Assembly: GCF_036226445.1 (NCBI RefSeq)
Contig: NZ_CP108474.1
Coordinates: 3,596,001-3,660,000, forward strand
Origin: Streptomyces sp. NBC_01255
GTDB lineage: Bacteria > Actinomycetota > Actinomycetes > Streptomycetales > Streptomycetaceae
Length of the DNA: 64,000 nt
Direction of reading: 5' to 3'
How positions within the stretch are numbered: position 1 is the first letter of the stretch; each line of letters starts with the position of its first letter. The notes beneath the pieces are model-generated. The model was not told where the DNA came from, did not search any database, and saw only the letters and a program-made list of their open reading frames with translations. Shown here piece by piece: positions 44,952 through 54,313 of this stretch. The position numbers and the translations under genes are program-made.

Positions 44952-46178
44952 ATGTCCGAGCACAGCCCGCTCGACCTGGCCGAGGGCGATCCCTTCGGCC
45001 CGCACAACCTCCCGTACGGCGTCTTCTCGACCGCCGACGAGCCCGGGCGGCGCCGGCTCGGCGTCCGGATCGGCGGGCACGTGCTGGACGCGGGCGCCGC
45101 GGCGCACGCGCTCGGCTCGCCCTATGCGGCGCTGCTCGCCCAGCCGAGCCTGAACCCGCTGCTCGCGGCCGGGCGGACCGCCTGGCGCGACGTCCGCCGG
45201 GCGCTCACGGCCTGGGTGACGGTGCCGGCGCACCGGGCGGACATCGAGCCGCTGCTGTACCCGCTGGACGGGGTGACGCTGCACCTGCCGTACGAGGTCG
45301 CGGACTACGTCGACTTCTACGCGAGCGAGCACCACGCGACGAACGTGGGCCGGATCTTCCGCCCGGACGGCGACGCCCTCACCCCCAACTGGAAGCATCT
45401 GCCGATCGGTTACCACGGTCGCGCGGGCACGGTCGTGGTCTCCGGCACCGATGTCGTACGCCCCTCCGGGCAGCGCAAGGCGCCGACGGACGCGGCCCCG
45501 GTCTTCGGGCCGTCCGTGAAGCTGGACATCGAGGCGGAGGTCGGCTTCCTCGTCGGCACCCCGTCGGAGCTGGGCCGGCCGGTCGCGCTCGGCGACTTCC
45601 AGGAGCACGTCTTCGGCCTGTCGCTGCTCAACGACTGGTCGGCGCGGGACATCCAGGCCTGGGAGTACGTGCCGCTCGGCCCGTTCCTCGGCAAGTCGTT
45701 CCAGACGTCGGTCGCGGCGTGGGTGACGCCCCTGGAGGCGCTGGACGCCGCCCGGACGGCCCCGCCGGCGCGGGACTTCCCGCTGCTTCCGTACCTGGAC
45801 GACGCGGCCGCGGAGGAGCCGGGCGGCTTCGACGTGCGGATCACGGTGGAGATCAACGGCGAGGCCGTGGCCGAGCCGCCGTTCTCCACCATGTACTGGA
45901 CGGCGGCCCAGCAGCTCGCCCACATGACGGTGAACGGCGCCTCGCTGCGCACGGGTGACCTGTACGGCTCCGGGACGGTCTCCGGGCCCGAGGTGGGCCA
46001 GCGCGGCTCGCTGCTCGAACTCACCTGGAACGGCCGGGACGCGCTCGAACTGGCCGGTGGCAAGCGGACGTTCCTGGAGGACGGCGACGAGGTCGTGCTC
46101 ACGGCCTGGGCGCCGGGCCCGGACGGTACGCGGGTGGGTCTCGGCGAGGTCCGGGGCCGGATCGCTCCTTCCGCCTGA
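44952..46178 (+). CDS. fahA: Fumarylacetoacetase
   Basis: This 408-residue enzyme cleaves fumarylacetoacetate to fumarate and acetoacetate, the last step of tyrosine/homogentisate breakdown. The catalytic His lies in DFYASEHHATNVG, and metal ligands are in FGPSVKLDIEAEVGFLVG and LLNDWSARDIQAWEYVPLGP; FLGKSF and GDLYGSGTVSGP are also typical. The ATG at 44952 is chosen by homology; an open frame extends upstream to 44805 without similarity. No other tyrosine-pathway gene (hmgA, hppD) is adjacent, so the rest is elsewhere. Confidence 0.93.
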   Translation: MSEHSPLDLAEGDPFGPHNLPYGVFSTADEPGRRRLGVRIGGHVLDAGAAAHALGSPYAALLAQPSLNPLLAAGRTAWRDVRRALTAWVTVPAHRADIEPLLYPLDGVTLHLPYEVADYVDFYASEHHATNVGRIFRPDGDALTPNWKHLPIGYHGRAGTVVVSGTDVVRPSGQRKAPTDAAPVFGPSVKLDIEAEVGFLVGTPSELGRPVALGDFQEHVFGLSLLNDWSARDIQAWEYVPLGPFLGKSFQTSVAAWVTPLEALDAARTAPPARDFPLLPYLDDAAAEEPGGFDVRITVEINGEAVAEPPFSTMYWTAAQQLAHMTVNGASLRTGDLYGSGTVSGPEVGQRGSLLELTWNGRDALELAGGKRTFLEDGDEVVLTAWAPGPDGTRVGLGEVRGRIAPSA

Positions 46179-46208
46179 GCCGTCTGAGCCGCCTGATCCG
46201 TACGGCCG

Positions 46209-47054
46209 TCAGCGCACCCGCCACAGCGCGGGGACGTTCGGCGGCTCCCAGCCGGCCTGGGCCGTGTGTGCCTGGAGGCACGCGTAGCCCAGGCCGCCGT
46301 ACGTGACGGAGTCCCCGGCCCGGTAGGCGGTCCCGGCGGCCCAGGTCCCGCCGGGAGACCCCGTCGGAGTCGCCGTCGGAGTCGCCGTCGGAGTCGCCGT
46401 CGGGCTCGGTCCGGGGTCCTGCGGCACGTTCAGGACGAAGTCGAAGGCGGCCTCCCGGGCTCCGCCCGCGTCCCGGACGGTCATGAGCAGCCGCGGGTCG
46501 AAGATGCTGTCGGTGTTGTTGCGGGGTTCGTTCGGGAAGTACAGCTGCGTGGTGAGCACGGGCCGGCCGGGGGCCTGGAGCTTGACGTGGAGGTGCCGGG
46601 TGCGGCCGGGGTAGAGGCCGGGCACGATCGTGGTGAGCTTGAAGGCGCCCTGTGCGTCGGTGAACTGGTGGCCGCGGAAGCGGAATCCCGAGTTGTCGTA
46701 GGCACCGTTGGTGTCGGCCTGCCAGAAGTCGAGCAGGACGCCCGGTATCGGCCGGCAGGCGAGTCCGAAGACGTAGCCGCTGACGGTCAGCCGGACACCG
46801 ACCGTGCCGGACTCCAACAGGCTCGTCCGCAGCGGCGAGTTCGGCTTGAAGTACGGGCCCTCGGTCTGCGGCACGGTCGGGTCGTCGCCGTCGTCGCACT
46901 CCGGGGTGAGCGCGGGCGCCGCCTCGCCGGCGGTGAGGGTTCGGGCGAGCGCCGGGACGCCCATGAGCACCGCGGGCGCCGCCATGCCGGCGGCGAGCGC
47001 GGCGCGCAGCACCGCCTTGCGGGTGACGTGCCCGGTACTGGTTTCGTGGTCCAT
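46209..47054 (-). CDS. Secreted intradiol dioxygenase with CBM5/12 carbohydrate-binding module
   Basis: This 281-residue protein has an export signal with an Arg-Lys pair (TRKAVLRAALAAGMAAPAVL), a non-haem Fe(III) intradiol dioxygenase domain (about 60-210), a PTAT-repeat linker and a C-terminal module TWAAGTAYRAGDSVTYGGLG...LW typical of CBM5/12. Iron ligands are in FWQADTNGAYDN (Tyr), GLYPGRTRHLHVKL (Tyr and HxH). The layout matches the structurally studied SACTE_2871 of Streptomyces sp. SirexAA-E, which cleaves catechols bound near polysaccharide. An Arg-Lys signal would be a variant Tat signal. It is convergent with fahA, next to an AraC regulator. Confidence 0.9.
   Translation of the reverse strand: MDHETSTGHVTRKAVLRAALAAGMAAPAVLMGVPALARTLTAGEAAPALTPECDDGDDPTVPQTEGPYFKPNSPLRTSLLESGTVGVRLTVSGYVFGLACRPIPGVLLDFWQADTNGAYDNSGFRFRGHQFTDAQGAFKLTTIVPGLYPGRTRHLHVKLQAPGRPVLTTQLYFPNEPRNNTDSIFDPRLLMTVRDAGGAREAAFDFVLNVPQDPGPSPTATPTATPTATPTGSPGGTWAAGTAYRAGDSVTYGGLGYACLQAHTAQAGWEPPNVPALWRVR
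46363..46398 (-). repeat. 12-bp tandem repeat in dioxygenase linker
   Basis: GTCGGAGTCGCC is repeated three times exactly and encodes the PTAT linker between the catalytic and carbohydrate-binding domains. Linker length could vary by slippage. Confidence 0.85.
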
Positions 47055-47099
47055 GCCTGCTCCTCCTGCGGGGGCGGGGTGGCGGGGATGGCAACGAAC

Positions 47100-48038
47100 C
47101 TAGGGGCGCGGGCCGTCGACTTCGAGGGACGGAACACGGCGGTCGTGGTGTTTTCGGAAGTCCCCGGGGCTGTGGCCGGTCTCGCGGCGGAAGAAGCGGC
47201 AGGAGTACGCGGGATCGTCGAAGCCGACCCGGGCCGCGACCTGGCGGATCGTCAATCCGGTGCCGACGAGGAGTCGTTGTGCCTCGCGGGTGCGGGCCTC
47301 GCGGAGCAGGGCGCCGGGGGTGCGGCCGGTGGCGGCCCGTACGGCCTCGGTGAGGTAGCCGGGGGTGACCCCGATCCGCTCGGCGCACTCCCGTACGGAC
47401 CGGTGGTCCGCCCCGGCGGGGGTGATCAGGCGGGCGAACTCCCCGGCGACGGTACCGAATCGGCCGGCCGGTGCTTCGGCCGTACACGTGGTCTCGGGCC
47501 CCGGGAGACGCGCCGTCCGGACGAGGAGGACGCGCAGCAGGGACCGCAGGACCGTGGCGAAGCCGGCGGCGCCGTGCCCGTACTCCCCGGCGAGTTCGGC
47601 CATCAGCCCGGTGGTACGGGCGTGGGTGGGCCCGTCGAGGGTGAGCCAGGGGCGCTCGCCGAGGCGGCGCAGCAGGTCCCGGTCGCCGGGGTGGTCGAGG
47701 AGGAAGTCCTCGGTGAAGAGGACGACGGTGCCGTCCAGGCCGTGCGCGTCCTCCCAGTGGTGGACCTGGCCGGGCACGATCACGGCCAGGTGGGGCGGGC
47801 GGAGCTCCCAGCGGGCCAGGTCGACGACGTGGGCGCCGGTCCCCGCCGTCACGTGGACGATCTCGTAGAAGGTGTGGCGGTGCGGGAAGGCGGCCCTCGA
47901 CAGGGGGCCGACGGCGTCGAAGCTTCCGGTGGCGAAGGGCACGTCGTCGGGGAGGCGCAGCTCCAGGCGGTGGACGGGCGGGTCGCCCGCCCGGGGAGCG
48001 GCGCAGGGAGTCCCTGGTAAGACGGTCGAGCCGCGCAT
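47100..48038 (-). CDS. AraC-family transcriptional regulator
   Basis: This 312-residue protein has a cupin-type N-terminal sensing domain (PHRHTFYEIVHVTAGTGAHV, AVIVPGQVHHWEDA) and a C-terminal double helix-turn-helix of AraC/XylS type (SVRECAERIGVTPGYLTEAV, TIRQVAARVGFDDPAYSCRF, FRRETGHSPGDFRK). The ATG at 48038 has GGGAGGA about 9 bases upstream. It is 45 bases upstream of the dioxygenase gene in the same direction and probably activates it in response to an aromatic or sugar ligand (inference). Confidence 0.92.
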   Translation of the reverse strand: MRGSTVLPGTPCAAPRAGDPPVHRLELRLPDDVPFATGSFDAVGPLSRAAFPHRHTFYEIVHVTAGTGAHVVDLARWELRPPHLAVIVPGQVHHWEDAHGLDGTVVLFTEDFLLDHPGDRDLLRRLGERPWLTLDGPTHARTTGLMAELAGEYGHGAAGFATVLRSLLRVLLVRTARLPGPETTCTAEAPAGRFGTVAGEFARLITPAGADHRSVRECAERIGVTPGYLTEAVRAATGRTPGALLREARTREAQRLLVGTGLTIRQVAARVGFDDPAYSCRFFRRETGHSPGDFRKHHDRRVPSLEVDGPRP

Positions 48039-48240
48039 CGTGACGCTTCCTCCCGGGTGAGTGGTACAGACCATTCGGGGCGGTTTCCACGATGACACGG
48101 GCACCTCCAATGGGTCACCCCCGCGTGCGGCACCCCTACCGGGAAGCCGATGCTGCTGGAGGCGGCGGGAACAGGGGAGAGTCCGCCCCCGTCAGGCGCC
48201 CCGCACGGGCGCGCTCCCCCCTCCCGAGGAGCACACCCAC

Positions 48241-48813
48241 CTGTCCGCTCGACCCCGTCGTCTCATGGCCGCGCTCGCCCTGGCCGCCGTCGGATCGCTG
48301 GCCCTGGGAACGGCACCGGCCGCCGCGGTCTCGGCCGGGAAGCCGGTCACCGACTTCCCCCATCCGGGCCTGAAGAAGACCTACGACGCCACCGTGGCGT
48401 ACAAGTCGGAACAGAAGGCCATCGACGACGGCTTCGAGCGCACCGACATGTGTGTGGTGGACGAGAGTCCGGAGAAGCTCGGCGGCATGGGCTACCACTA
48501 CGTCAACCCGGCGAACATCGGCTCGACCGACCCGACGAAGCCCGCGTCGGTGCTGTACGCGAAGAACCACGAGACCGGCAAGCGCGAGCTGGTCGCCGTC
48601 GAGTGGGTCGTTCCCAACACGGGCCAGCCCAAGCCGCGTCTCTTCGACCACGACTTCGACGGTCCGGCCGTGATCGAGGGAGTCGGCGACGTCTACACGC
48701 TGCACGCGTGGATCTTCAAGAAGAACCCGAAGGGCGTCTTCACCGCGTACAACCCGCGGGTGCACTGCGCTTGCCCGGAGGACGCGGCCGCACCCGCGCC
48801 CACACATCCGTAG
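48241..48813 (+). CDS. Secreted conserved protein of unknown function, probable CTG start
   Basis: The mature protein has a conserved block GMGYHYVNPANI, DPTKPASVLYA, LVAVEWVV and YTLHAWIFKKNPKGVFTAYN that I recognise from uncharacterised bacterial secreted proteins. A signal peptide (MAALALAAVGSLALGTAPAAA) precedes it. The ATG at 48265 has no ribosome site. A CTG at 48241 follows GAGGAG (48226-48231) by 9 bases and supplies the missing basic n-region (SARPRRL). I therefore propose the CTG start (190 aa); a longer frame to 48061 would bury the signal. Divergent from the AraC gene. Confidence 0.7.
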   Translation: MSARPRRLMAALALAAVGSLALGTAPAAAVSAGKPVTDFPHPGLKKTYDATVAYKSEQKAIDDGFERTDMCVVDESPEKLGGMGYHYVNPANIGSTDPTKPASVLYAKNHETGKRELVAVEWVVPNTGQPKPRLFDHDFDGPAVIEGVGDVYTLHAWIFKKNPKGVFTAYNPRVHCACPEDAAAPAPTHP

Positions 48814-48817
48814 ACAG

Positions 48818-48860
48818 ACGAGGAGGGGCCCGGCTCGCCGTGAGCCGGGCCCCTCCTCGT
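48818..48860. terminator. Very strong bidirectional terminator
   Basis: ACGAGGAGGGGCCCGGCTC (48818-48836) pairs perfectly with its complement at 48842-48860, with a 5-base loop. It separates the secreted protein gene from the end of the nuo operon (nuoN at 48872). Confidence 0.92.
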
Positions 48861-48871
48861 ACGGCACGCAC

Positions 48872-50524
48872 CTACCGGACGAAGACGCTCGCCTGGTTCG
48901 CCAGGTCCAGGAAGTACTGCGGCGCGAGGCCGAGCACCAGCGTGACCACGACGCCCGCCGTGATGGCGAGCGTCGTCAGGGCCGAGGGCACGGCGACCGT
49001 GGGGCCGTCCGCCTTCGGCTCGCTGAAGAACATCAGCACGATCACCCGGATGTAGAAGAACGCGGCGATCGCCGAGGAGAGCACGCCGACCACGACGAGC
49101 GCGCCCGCGCCGCCCTCCGCCGCCGCCTTGAACACCGCGAACTTTCCGGAGAATCCGGAGGTCAGCGGGATGCCCGCGAAGGCGAGCAGGAAGACCGCGA
49201 AGACCGCCGCGACGAGCGGTGAACGGCGCCCGAGACCGGCCCACTTGGAGAGGTGGGTGGCCTCGCCGCCCGCGTCCCGGACCAGGGTGACGACGGCGAA
49301 CGCGCCGATCGTCACGAAGGAGTACGCCCCCAGGTAGAAGAGGACGGACGAGATGCCCTCGGGGGTGGCGGCGATGACACCGGCCAGCAGGAACCCGGCG
49401 TGCGCGATGGACGAGTACGCCAGGAGCCGCTTGATGTCGGTCTGGGTGATGGCGACGATCGCGCCGCCCAGCATGGTGACGATCGCGACGCCCCACATGA
49501 CCGGCCGCCAGTCCCAGGTGAGGCCCGGCAGCACCACGTACAGCAGGCGGAGCAGCGCGCCGAACGCGGCGACCTTGGTCGCGGCGGCCATGAAGCCGGT
49601 GACCGGGGTCGGGGCGCCCTGGTAGACGTCCGGGGTCCACATGTGGAACGGCACGGCGCCGACCTTGAAGAGGAGCCCCGTGAGGACCATGGCGAAGCCG
49701 ATGAGCAGCAGGACGTCGTTGCCCATGGTGTCGGCGAGCGCCGGGTCGACGGAGACGACGGCGCCGTCGACGACCCGGGCGATCGTCGCGTACGAGACGG
49801 AGCCCGCGTAGCCGTAGAGCAGGGCGATCCCGAAGAGCAGGAACGCCGAGGAGAAGGCGCCGAGCAGGAAGTACTTGACGGCCGCCTCCTGCGACATCAG
49901 CCGCTTGCGGCGGGCGACGGCGCAGAGCAGGTACAGCGGGAGGGAGAAGACCTCCAGGGCGACGAAGAGCGTCAGGAGGTCGTTGGCCGCCGGGAAGACG
50001 AGCATGCCGGCGATCGCGAAGAGGGCGAGCGGGAAGACCTCGGTGGTGGTGAAGCCGGCCTTGACGGCCGCCCTCTCCTGCTCGCTGCCGGGGACGGCGG
50101 CGGCCTCAGCGGCGAAGGAGTCGACCTTGTGGCCGTGGTCGGCCGGGTCGAGCCTGCGCTCGGCGAAGGTGAAGACCGCGACGATCGAGGCGAGGAGAAT
50201 GGTGCCCTGGAGGAACAGGGCGGGTCCGTCGACGGCGATGGCGCCCATGGCCGCGATCTGGGCCTTGGTGGTGCCGTAGCCGCCGGCCGCCAGGCCGACG
50301 ACCGCGGCGAAGGCGGCGACGAGGGCCAGGACCGAGAGGAACACCTGGGCGACGTAGCGGCCCTTGCGGGGCACGAAGGCCTCGACGAGGACGCTGATGA
50401 TCGCGGCGCCGATCACGATGAGTACGGGCGAGAGCTGCGTGTACTCGATGTGGGGGGCCGGGATCTTGCTCAGCGGCTCGACCGCCGCCGTCGTCCACAG
50501 GCTGTGGACAGCCGTTGCACTCAC
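48872..50524 (-). CDS. nuoN: NADH-quinone oxidoreductase subunit N
   Basis: This 550-residue NuoN/ND2 is the last subunit of the main complex I operon. It shows FPLALFAIAGMLVFPAANDLLTLF, LLFKVGAVPFHMWTPDVYQGAP with the pumping lysine, QTDIKRLLAYSSIAHAGFLL and FAGIPLTSGFSGKFAVF. A loop of about 40 hydrophilic residues (RRLDPADHGHKVDSFAAEAA) lies between helices in the first third, not present in nuoN2. The GTG overlaps the nuoM stop (GTGA). Confidence 0.95.
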   Translation of the reverse strand: MSATAVHSLWTTAAVEPLSKIPAPHIEYTQLSPVLIVIGAAIISVLVEAFVPRKGRYVAQVFLSVLALVAAFAAVVGLAAGGYGTTKAQIAAMGAIAVDGPALFLQGTILLASIVAVFTFAERRLDPADHGHKVDSFAAEAAAVPGSEQERAAVKAGFTTTEVFPLALFAIAGMLVFPAANDLLTLFVALEVFSLPLYLLCAVARRKRLMSQEAAVKYFLLGAFSSAFLLFGIALLYGYAGSVSYATIARVVDGAVVSVDPALADTMGNDVLLLIGFAMVLTGLLFKVGAVPFHMWTPDVYQGAPTPVTGFMAAATKVAAFGALLRLLYVVLPGLTWDWRPVMWGVAIVTMLGGAIVAITQTDIKRLLAYSSIAHAGFLLAGVIAATPEGISSVLFYLGAYSFVTIGAFAVVTLVRDAGGEATHLSKWAGLGRRSPLVAAVFAVFLLAFAGIPLTSGFSGKFAVFKAAAEGGAGALVVVGVLSSAIAAFFYIRVIVLMFFSEPKADGPTVAVPSALTTLAITAGVVVTLVLGLAPQYFLDLANQASVFVR

Positions 50525-52101
50525 TTGGCTGCCTCCACGTTCTCCACGGTGGGCTGGGGGTCCTTCTGCTGGACGTCGGACATGGTGTGCTGCACCGCCG
50601 GGTTGACGACGTCCGTCAGCGGCTTCGGGAAGACGCCGAGGAAGATCAGGAGGGCGATCAGCGGGACGACCACCGCCAGTTCGCGCACCCGCAGGTCGGG
50701 CAGCTCCCGCACCTCCTCCTTCACCGGCCCGGTCATCGTCCGCTGGTACAGGACGAGGACGTAGAGCGCGGCGAGGACGATGCCGGTGGTGGCGATGATG
50801 CCGGCCACCGGGTACCGGGCGTACGTGCCGACCAGGACGAGGAACTCGCTGACGAACGGCGCGAGTCCGGGCAGCGACAGGGTCGCGAGACCGCCGATCA
50901 GGAAGGTGCCGGCGAGCACCGGGGCGACCTTCTGCACACCGCCGTAGTCGGCGATGAGCCGCGAGCCGCGCCGGGAGATCAGGAAGCCGGCGACGAGCAT
51001 CAGCGCGGCCGTCGAGATGCCGTGGTTGACCATGTAGAGCGTGGCACCGGACTGGCCCTGGGTGGTCATCGCGAAGATGCCCAGGATGATGAAGCCGAAG
51101 TGCGAGATCGACGCGTAGGCGACCAGCCGCTTGATGTCCCGCTGGCCGACCGCGACCAGCGCGCCGTACACGATGCTGATGAGCGCGAGGACGATGATCG
51201 CCGGGGTGGCCCACTTCGAGGCCTCGGGGAAGAGCCCGAGGCAGAAGCGGAGCATCGCGAAGGTGCCGACCTTGTCGACGACGGCGGTGATGAGGACGGC
51301 GACCGGGGCGGTCGCCTCCCCCATCGCGTTCGGCAGCCAGGTGTGCAGCGGCCACAGCGGCGCCTTCACCGCGAAGGCGAAGAAGAAGCCGAGGAAGAGC
51401 AGCCGCTCGGTGTTGGTCGCCATGTCGAGGGACCCGTTGGCCCGCGCCTCGGCGATCTCGGTGAGCGAGAAGTTCCCCGCGACCACGTAGAGCCCGATGA
51501 CGGCGGCCAGCATGATGAGCCCGCCGACCAGGTTGTAGAGCAGGAACTTGACCGCCGCGTACGAGCGCTGGGCCGCCGCGTTCTCGTCGGATCCCGAGTG
51601 CGCCCGGTCGCCGAAGCCGCCGATGAGGAAGTACATCGGGATGAGCATGGCTTCGAAGAGGACGTAGAAGAGGAAGACGTCGGTGGCCTCGAAGGAGAGG
51701 ATCACCATCGCCTCGACCATGAGGATCAGGGCGAAGAAGCCCTGGGTCGGGCGCCAGCGCGAGGACTTCGTCTCCAGGGGGTCGGCGTCGTGCCAGCCCG
51801 CCAGGATGATGAAGGGGATCAGCAGGGCGGTGAGCGCGATGAGCGCCACCCCGATGCCGTCCACGCCGAGTTCGTACCGGACCCCGAAGTCCTTGATCCA
51901 GGAGTGGGACTCGGTCAGCTGGTACCGCTCGCCGCCGGGCTCGAACCGTACGAAGACGACGGCGGCGAGCACGAGCGTGGCGAGCGAGACGAGCAGCGCC
52001 AGCCACTTGGCGGCGGTGCGACGGGCGGCGGGGACGGCGGCGGTGAGGATCGCACCGAGCGCCGGCACCGCTGCCGTGACCGTAAGGAGCGGGAAAGACA
52101 T
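50521..52101 (-). CDS. nuoM: NADH-quinone oxidoreductase subunit M
   Basis: This 526-residue NuoM/ND4 proton-pumping subunit shows LGVDGIGVALIALTALLIPF, FEAMLIPMYFLIGGFGD with the conserved Glu, FAVKAPLWPLHTWLPNAMGEAT (Lys) and QRDIKRLVAYASISHFGFII. It starts 5 bases after nuoL ends. The GGGAAAG ribosome site precedes the ATG closely. The sequence is only moderately similar to nuoM2, as expected for old paralogues. Confidence 0.95.
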   Translation of the reverse strand: MSFPLLTVTAAVPALGAILTAAVPAARRTAAKWLALLVSLATLVLAAVVFVRFEPGGERYQLTESHSWIKDFGVRYELGVDGIGVALIALTALLIPFIILAGWHDADPLETKSSRWRPTQGFFALILMVEAMVILSFEATDVFLFYVLFEAMLIPMYFLIGGFGDRAHSGSDENAAAQRSYAAVKFLLYNLVGGLIMLAAVIGLYVVAGNFSLTEIAEARANGSLDMATNTERLLFLGFFFAFAVKAPLWPLHTWLPNAMGEATAPVAVLITAVVDKVGTFAMLRFCLGLFPEASKWATPAIIVLALISIVYGALVAVGQRDIKRLVAYASISHFGFIILGIFAMTTQGQSGATLYMVNHGISTAALMLVAGFLISRRGSRLIADYGGVQKVAPVLAGTFLIGGLATLSLPGLAPFVSEFLVLVGTYARYPVAGIIATTGIVLAALYVLVLYQRTMTGPVKEEVRELPDLRVRELAVVVPLIALLIFLGVFPKPLTDVVNPAVQHTMSDVQQKDPQPTVENVEAAK

Positions 52102-52106
52102 GACAG

Positions 52107-54002
52107 TTACACCGCCCTCATCAGCAGGGTCGCGGCGATCAGCACCGCAGTACCTCCGAACATGGAGACCGCGTACGTGCGGGCGTAGCCGTTCTGGAGC
52201 TTGCGCAGCCGGCCGGAGAGTCCGCCGACGGTGGCCGCGGTGCCGTTGACGACGCCGTCGACCAGGGAGTGGTCGACGTAGACGAGCGAGCGGGTGAGGT
52301 GCGTGCCGCCGGTGACGAAGACGGCGTGGTTGAAGTCGTCCTGGAGCAGGTCGCGGCGGGCGGCCCGGGTGAGGAGCGAGCCGCGCGGGGCGACGACCAG
52401 GACGGGCCTGCGCCCGTACTGGAGGTAGGCGAGGCCGACGCCGATCACCATGACGGCGACGGTGGCGGAGGTGACGGCCGCGGCGCTGATCGGCGGGTGG
52501 CCGTGGGCGTAGCCGGTGACCGGCTCCAGCCAGTTGATGAACCGGTCGCCGATGCTGAAGAACCCGCCCGCGAAGACCGAGCCGACGGCCAGCAGGACCA
52601 TCGGGATCGTCATGGACCTGGGCGACTCGTGCGGGTGCGGCTCGTGGCCTTCCGCATCGGGCTGCCAGCGCTTCTCGCCGAAGAAGGTCATCAGCATCAC
52701 GCGGGTCATGTAGTACGCGGTGATGGCCGCGCCGAGCAGGGTGACCGCGCCGAGGATCCAGCCCTCGGTGCCGCCCTTCGCGAAGGCCGCCTCGATGATC
52801 TTGTCCTTGGAGAAGAAGCCGGACAGACCGGGGAAGCCGATGATCGCGAGGTAGCCGAGGCCGAAGGTGACGAAGGTGACCGGCATGTACTTCCGCAGGC
52901 CGCCGTACTTCCGCATGTCGACCTCGTCGTTCATGCCGTGCATGACCGAACCGGCGCCGAGGAAGAGACCGGCCTTGAAGAAGCCGTGGGTCACCAGGTG
53001 CATGATCGCGAAGACGTAGCCGATGGGCCCGAGGCCGGCCGCCAGGATCATGTAGCCGATCTGCGACATCGTCGAACCGGCGAGGGCCTTCTTGATGTCG
53101 TCCTTCGCGCAACCGACGATCGCACCGAAGAGGAGCGTGACCGCGCCGACGACGGTGACGACGAGCTGCGCGTCCGGTGCCGCGTTGAAGATGTCGGCGG
53201 ATCGGACGATCAGGTAGACACCGGCGGTCACCATCGTGGCCGCGTGGATGAGGGCCGAGACCGGGGTCGGGCCCTCCATCGCGTCCCCGAGCCAGGACTG
53301 CAGCGGCACCTGGGCGGACTTGCCGCAGGCGGCGAGGAGCAGCATCAGGCCGATCGCGGTCAGGGTGCCCTGGGACGCCTCGCCGGTCGATGCCAGGACC
53401 GGCCCGAAGGCGAAGGTCCCGAAGGTGGTGAACATGATCATGATGGCGATCGACAGGCCCATGTCGCCGACCCGGTTGACCAGGAAGGCCTTCTTCGCGG
53501 CGGTAGCCGCGCTGGGCTTGTGCTGCCAGAAGCCGATCAGGAGGTACGAGGCGAGGCCGACGCCCTCCCAGCCGAAGTACAGGAGCAGGTAGTTGTCGGC
53601 GAGGACGAGCAGGAGCATCGCCGCGACGAACAGGTTGAGGTAGCCGAAGAAGCGGCGGCGGCGCTCGTCGTGCTCCATGTAGCCGATGGAGTAGACGTGG
53701 ATGAGCGTGCCGACCCCGCTGATCAGCAGGACGAAGGTCATCGACAGCTGGTCGAGCTGGAAGGCGATGTCGGCCTGGAAGCCCTCGACGGGGATCCAGG
53801 TGAACAGCCGCTGGTGCATCGCCCGGTCGTCGGCGCTCTTGCCGAGCATGTCGGCGAAGAGCGCCAGGCCGATGACGAAGGAGACGGCCGCGAGCAGGGT
53901 GCCGAGCCAGTGCCCGGTCTTGTCGAGCCGCCGGCCGCCGCAGAGCAGGACGGCCGCGCCGAGCAGAGGTGCCCCGACGAGCAGCGCAATGAGATTTTCC
54001 AC
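52107..54002 (-). CDS. nuoL: NADH-quinone oxidoreductase subunit L
   Basis: This 631-residue NuoL/ND5 is the distal pump subunit with the long lateral helix. It shows [41 protein letters not shown] (with Lys), [20 protein letters not shown] and a C-terminal amphipathic stretch before a final helix ([18 protein letters not shown]). It starts with GTG 11 bases after nuoK, with GAGGGG upstream. The W-L-G-D-A-M in place of W-L-P-D-A-M is common in actinobacterial NuoL. Confidence 0.95.
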   Translation of the reverse strand: MENLIALLVGAPLLGAAVLLCGGRRLDKTGHWLGTLLAAVSFVIGLALFADMLGKSADDRAMHQRLFTWIPVEGFQADIAFQLDQLSMTFVLLISGVGTLIHVYSIGYMEHDERRRRFFGYLNLFVAAMLLLVLADNYLLLYFGWEGVGLASYLLIGFWQHKPSAATAAKKAFLVNRVGDMGLSIAIMIMFTTFGTFAFGPVLASTGEASQGTLTAIGLMLLLAACGKSAQVPLQSWLGDAMEGPTPVSALIHAATMVTAGVYLIVRSADIFNAAPDAQLVVTVVGAVTLLFGAIVGCAKDDIKKALAGSTMSQIGYMILAAGLGPIGYVFAIMHLVTHGFFKAGLFLGAGSVMHGMNDEVDMRKYGGLRKYMPVTFVTFGLGYLAIIGFPGLSGFFSKDKIIEAAFAKGGTEGWILGAVTLLGAAITAYYMTRVMLMTFFGEKRWQPDAEGHEPHPHESPRSMTIPMVLLAVGSVFAGGFFSIGDRFINWLEPVTGYAHGHPPISAAAVTSATVAVMVIGVGLAYLQYGRRPVLVVAPRGSLLTRAARRDLLQDDFNHAVFVTGGTHLTRSLVYVDHSLVDGVVNGTAATVGGLSGRLRKLQNGYARTYAVSMFGGTAVLIAATLLMRAV

Positions 54003-54013
54003 GGGTCAGCCCC

Positions 54014-54313
54014 TCACAGCTTCATCAGGCTGGCGTCGTCGACCGAGGCCGAGTGGCGGGCACGGAAGACGGACACGATGATCGCGAGCCCGACGACGAC
54101 CTCCGCGGCGGCGACGACCATCGTGAAGAACGCGAGGATCTGGCCGTCGAGGTTGCCGTGCATGCGGGAGAAGGTGACGAGCGCGAGGTTGCAGGCGTTG
54201 AGCATCAGCTCGACGCACATGAAGACCACGATCGCGTTGCGTCGGATCAGGACCCCGGCCGCACCGATGGTGAACAGCAGGGCCGCGAGATACAGGTAGT
54301 TGACGGGGTTCAC
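54014..54313 (-). CDS. nuoK: NADH-quinone oxidoreductase subunit K
   Basis: This 99-residue NuoK/ND4L has three helices and the two conserved membrane glutamates in [19 protein letters not shown] and [14 protein letters not shown]. It is the normal length for the family, in contrast to the tailed NuoK2. The GTG start overlaps the nuoJ stop (GTGA). It forms part of the E-channel of complex I with NuoJ and NuoA. Confidence 0.95.
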   Translation of the reverse strand: MNPVNYLYLAALLFTIGAAGVLIRRNAIVVFMCVELMLNACNLALVTFSRMHGNLDGQILAFFTMVVAAAEVVVGLAIIVSVFRARHSASVDDASLMKL

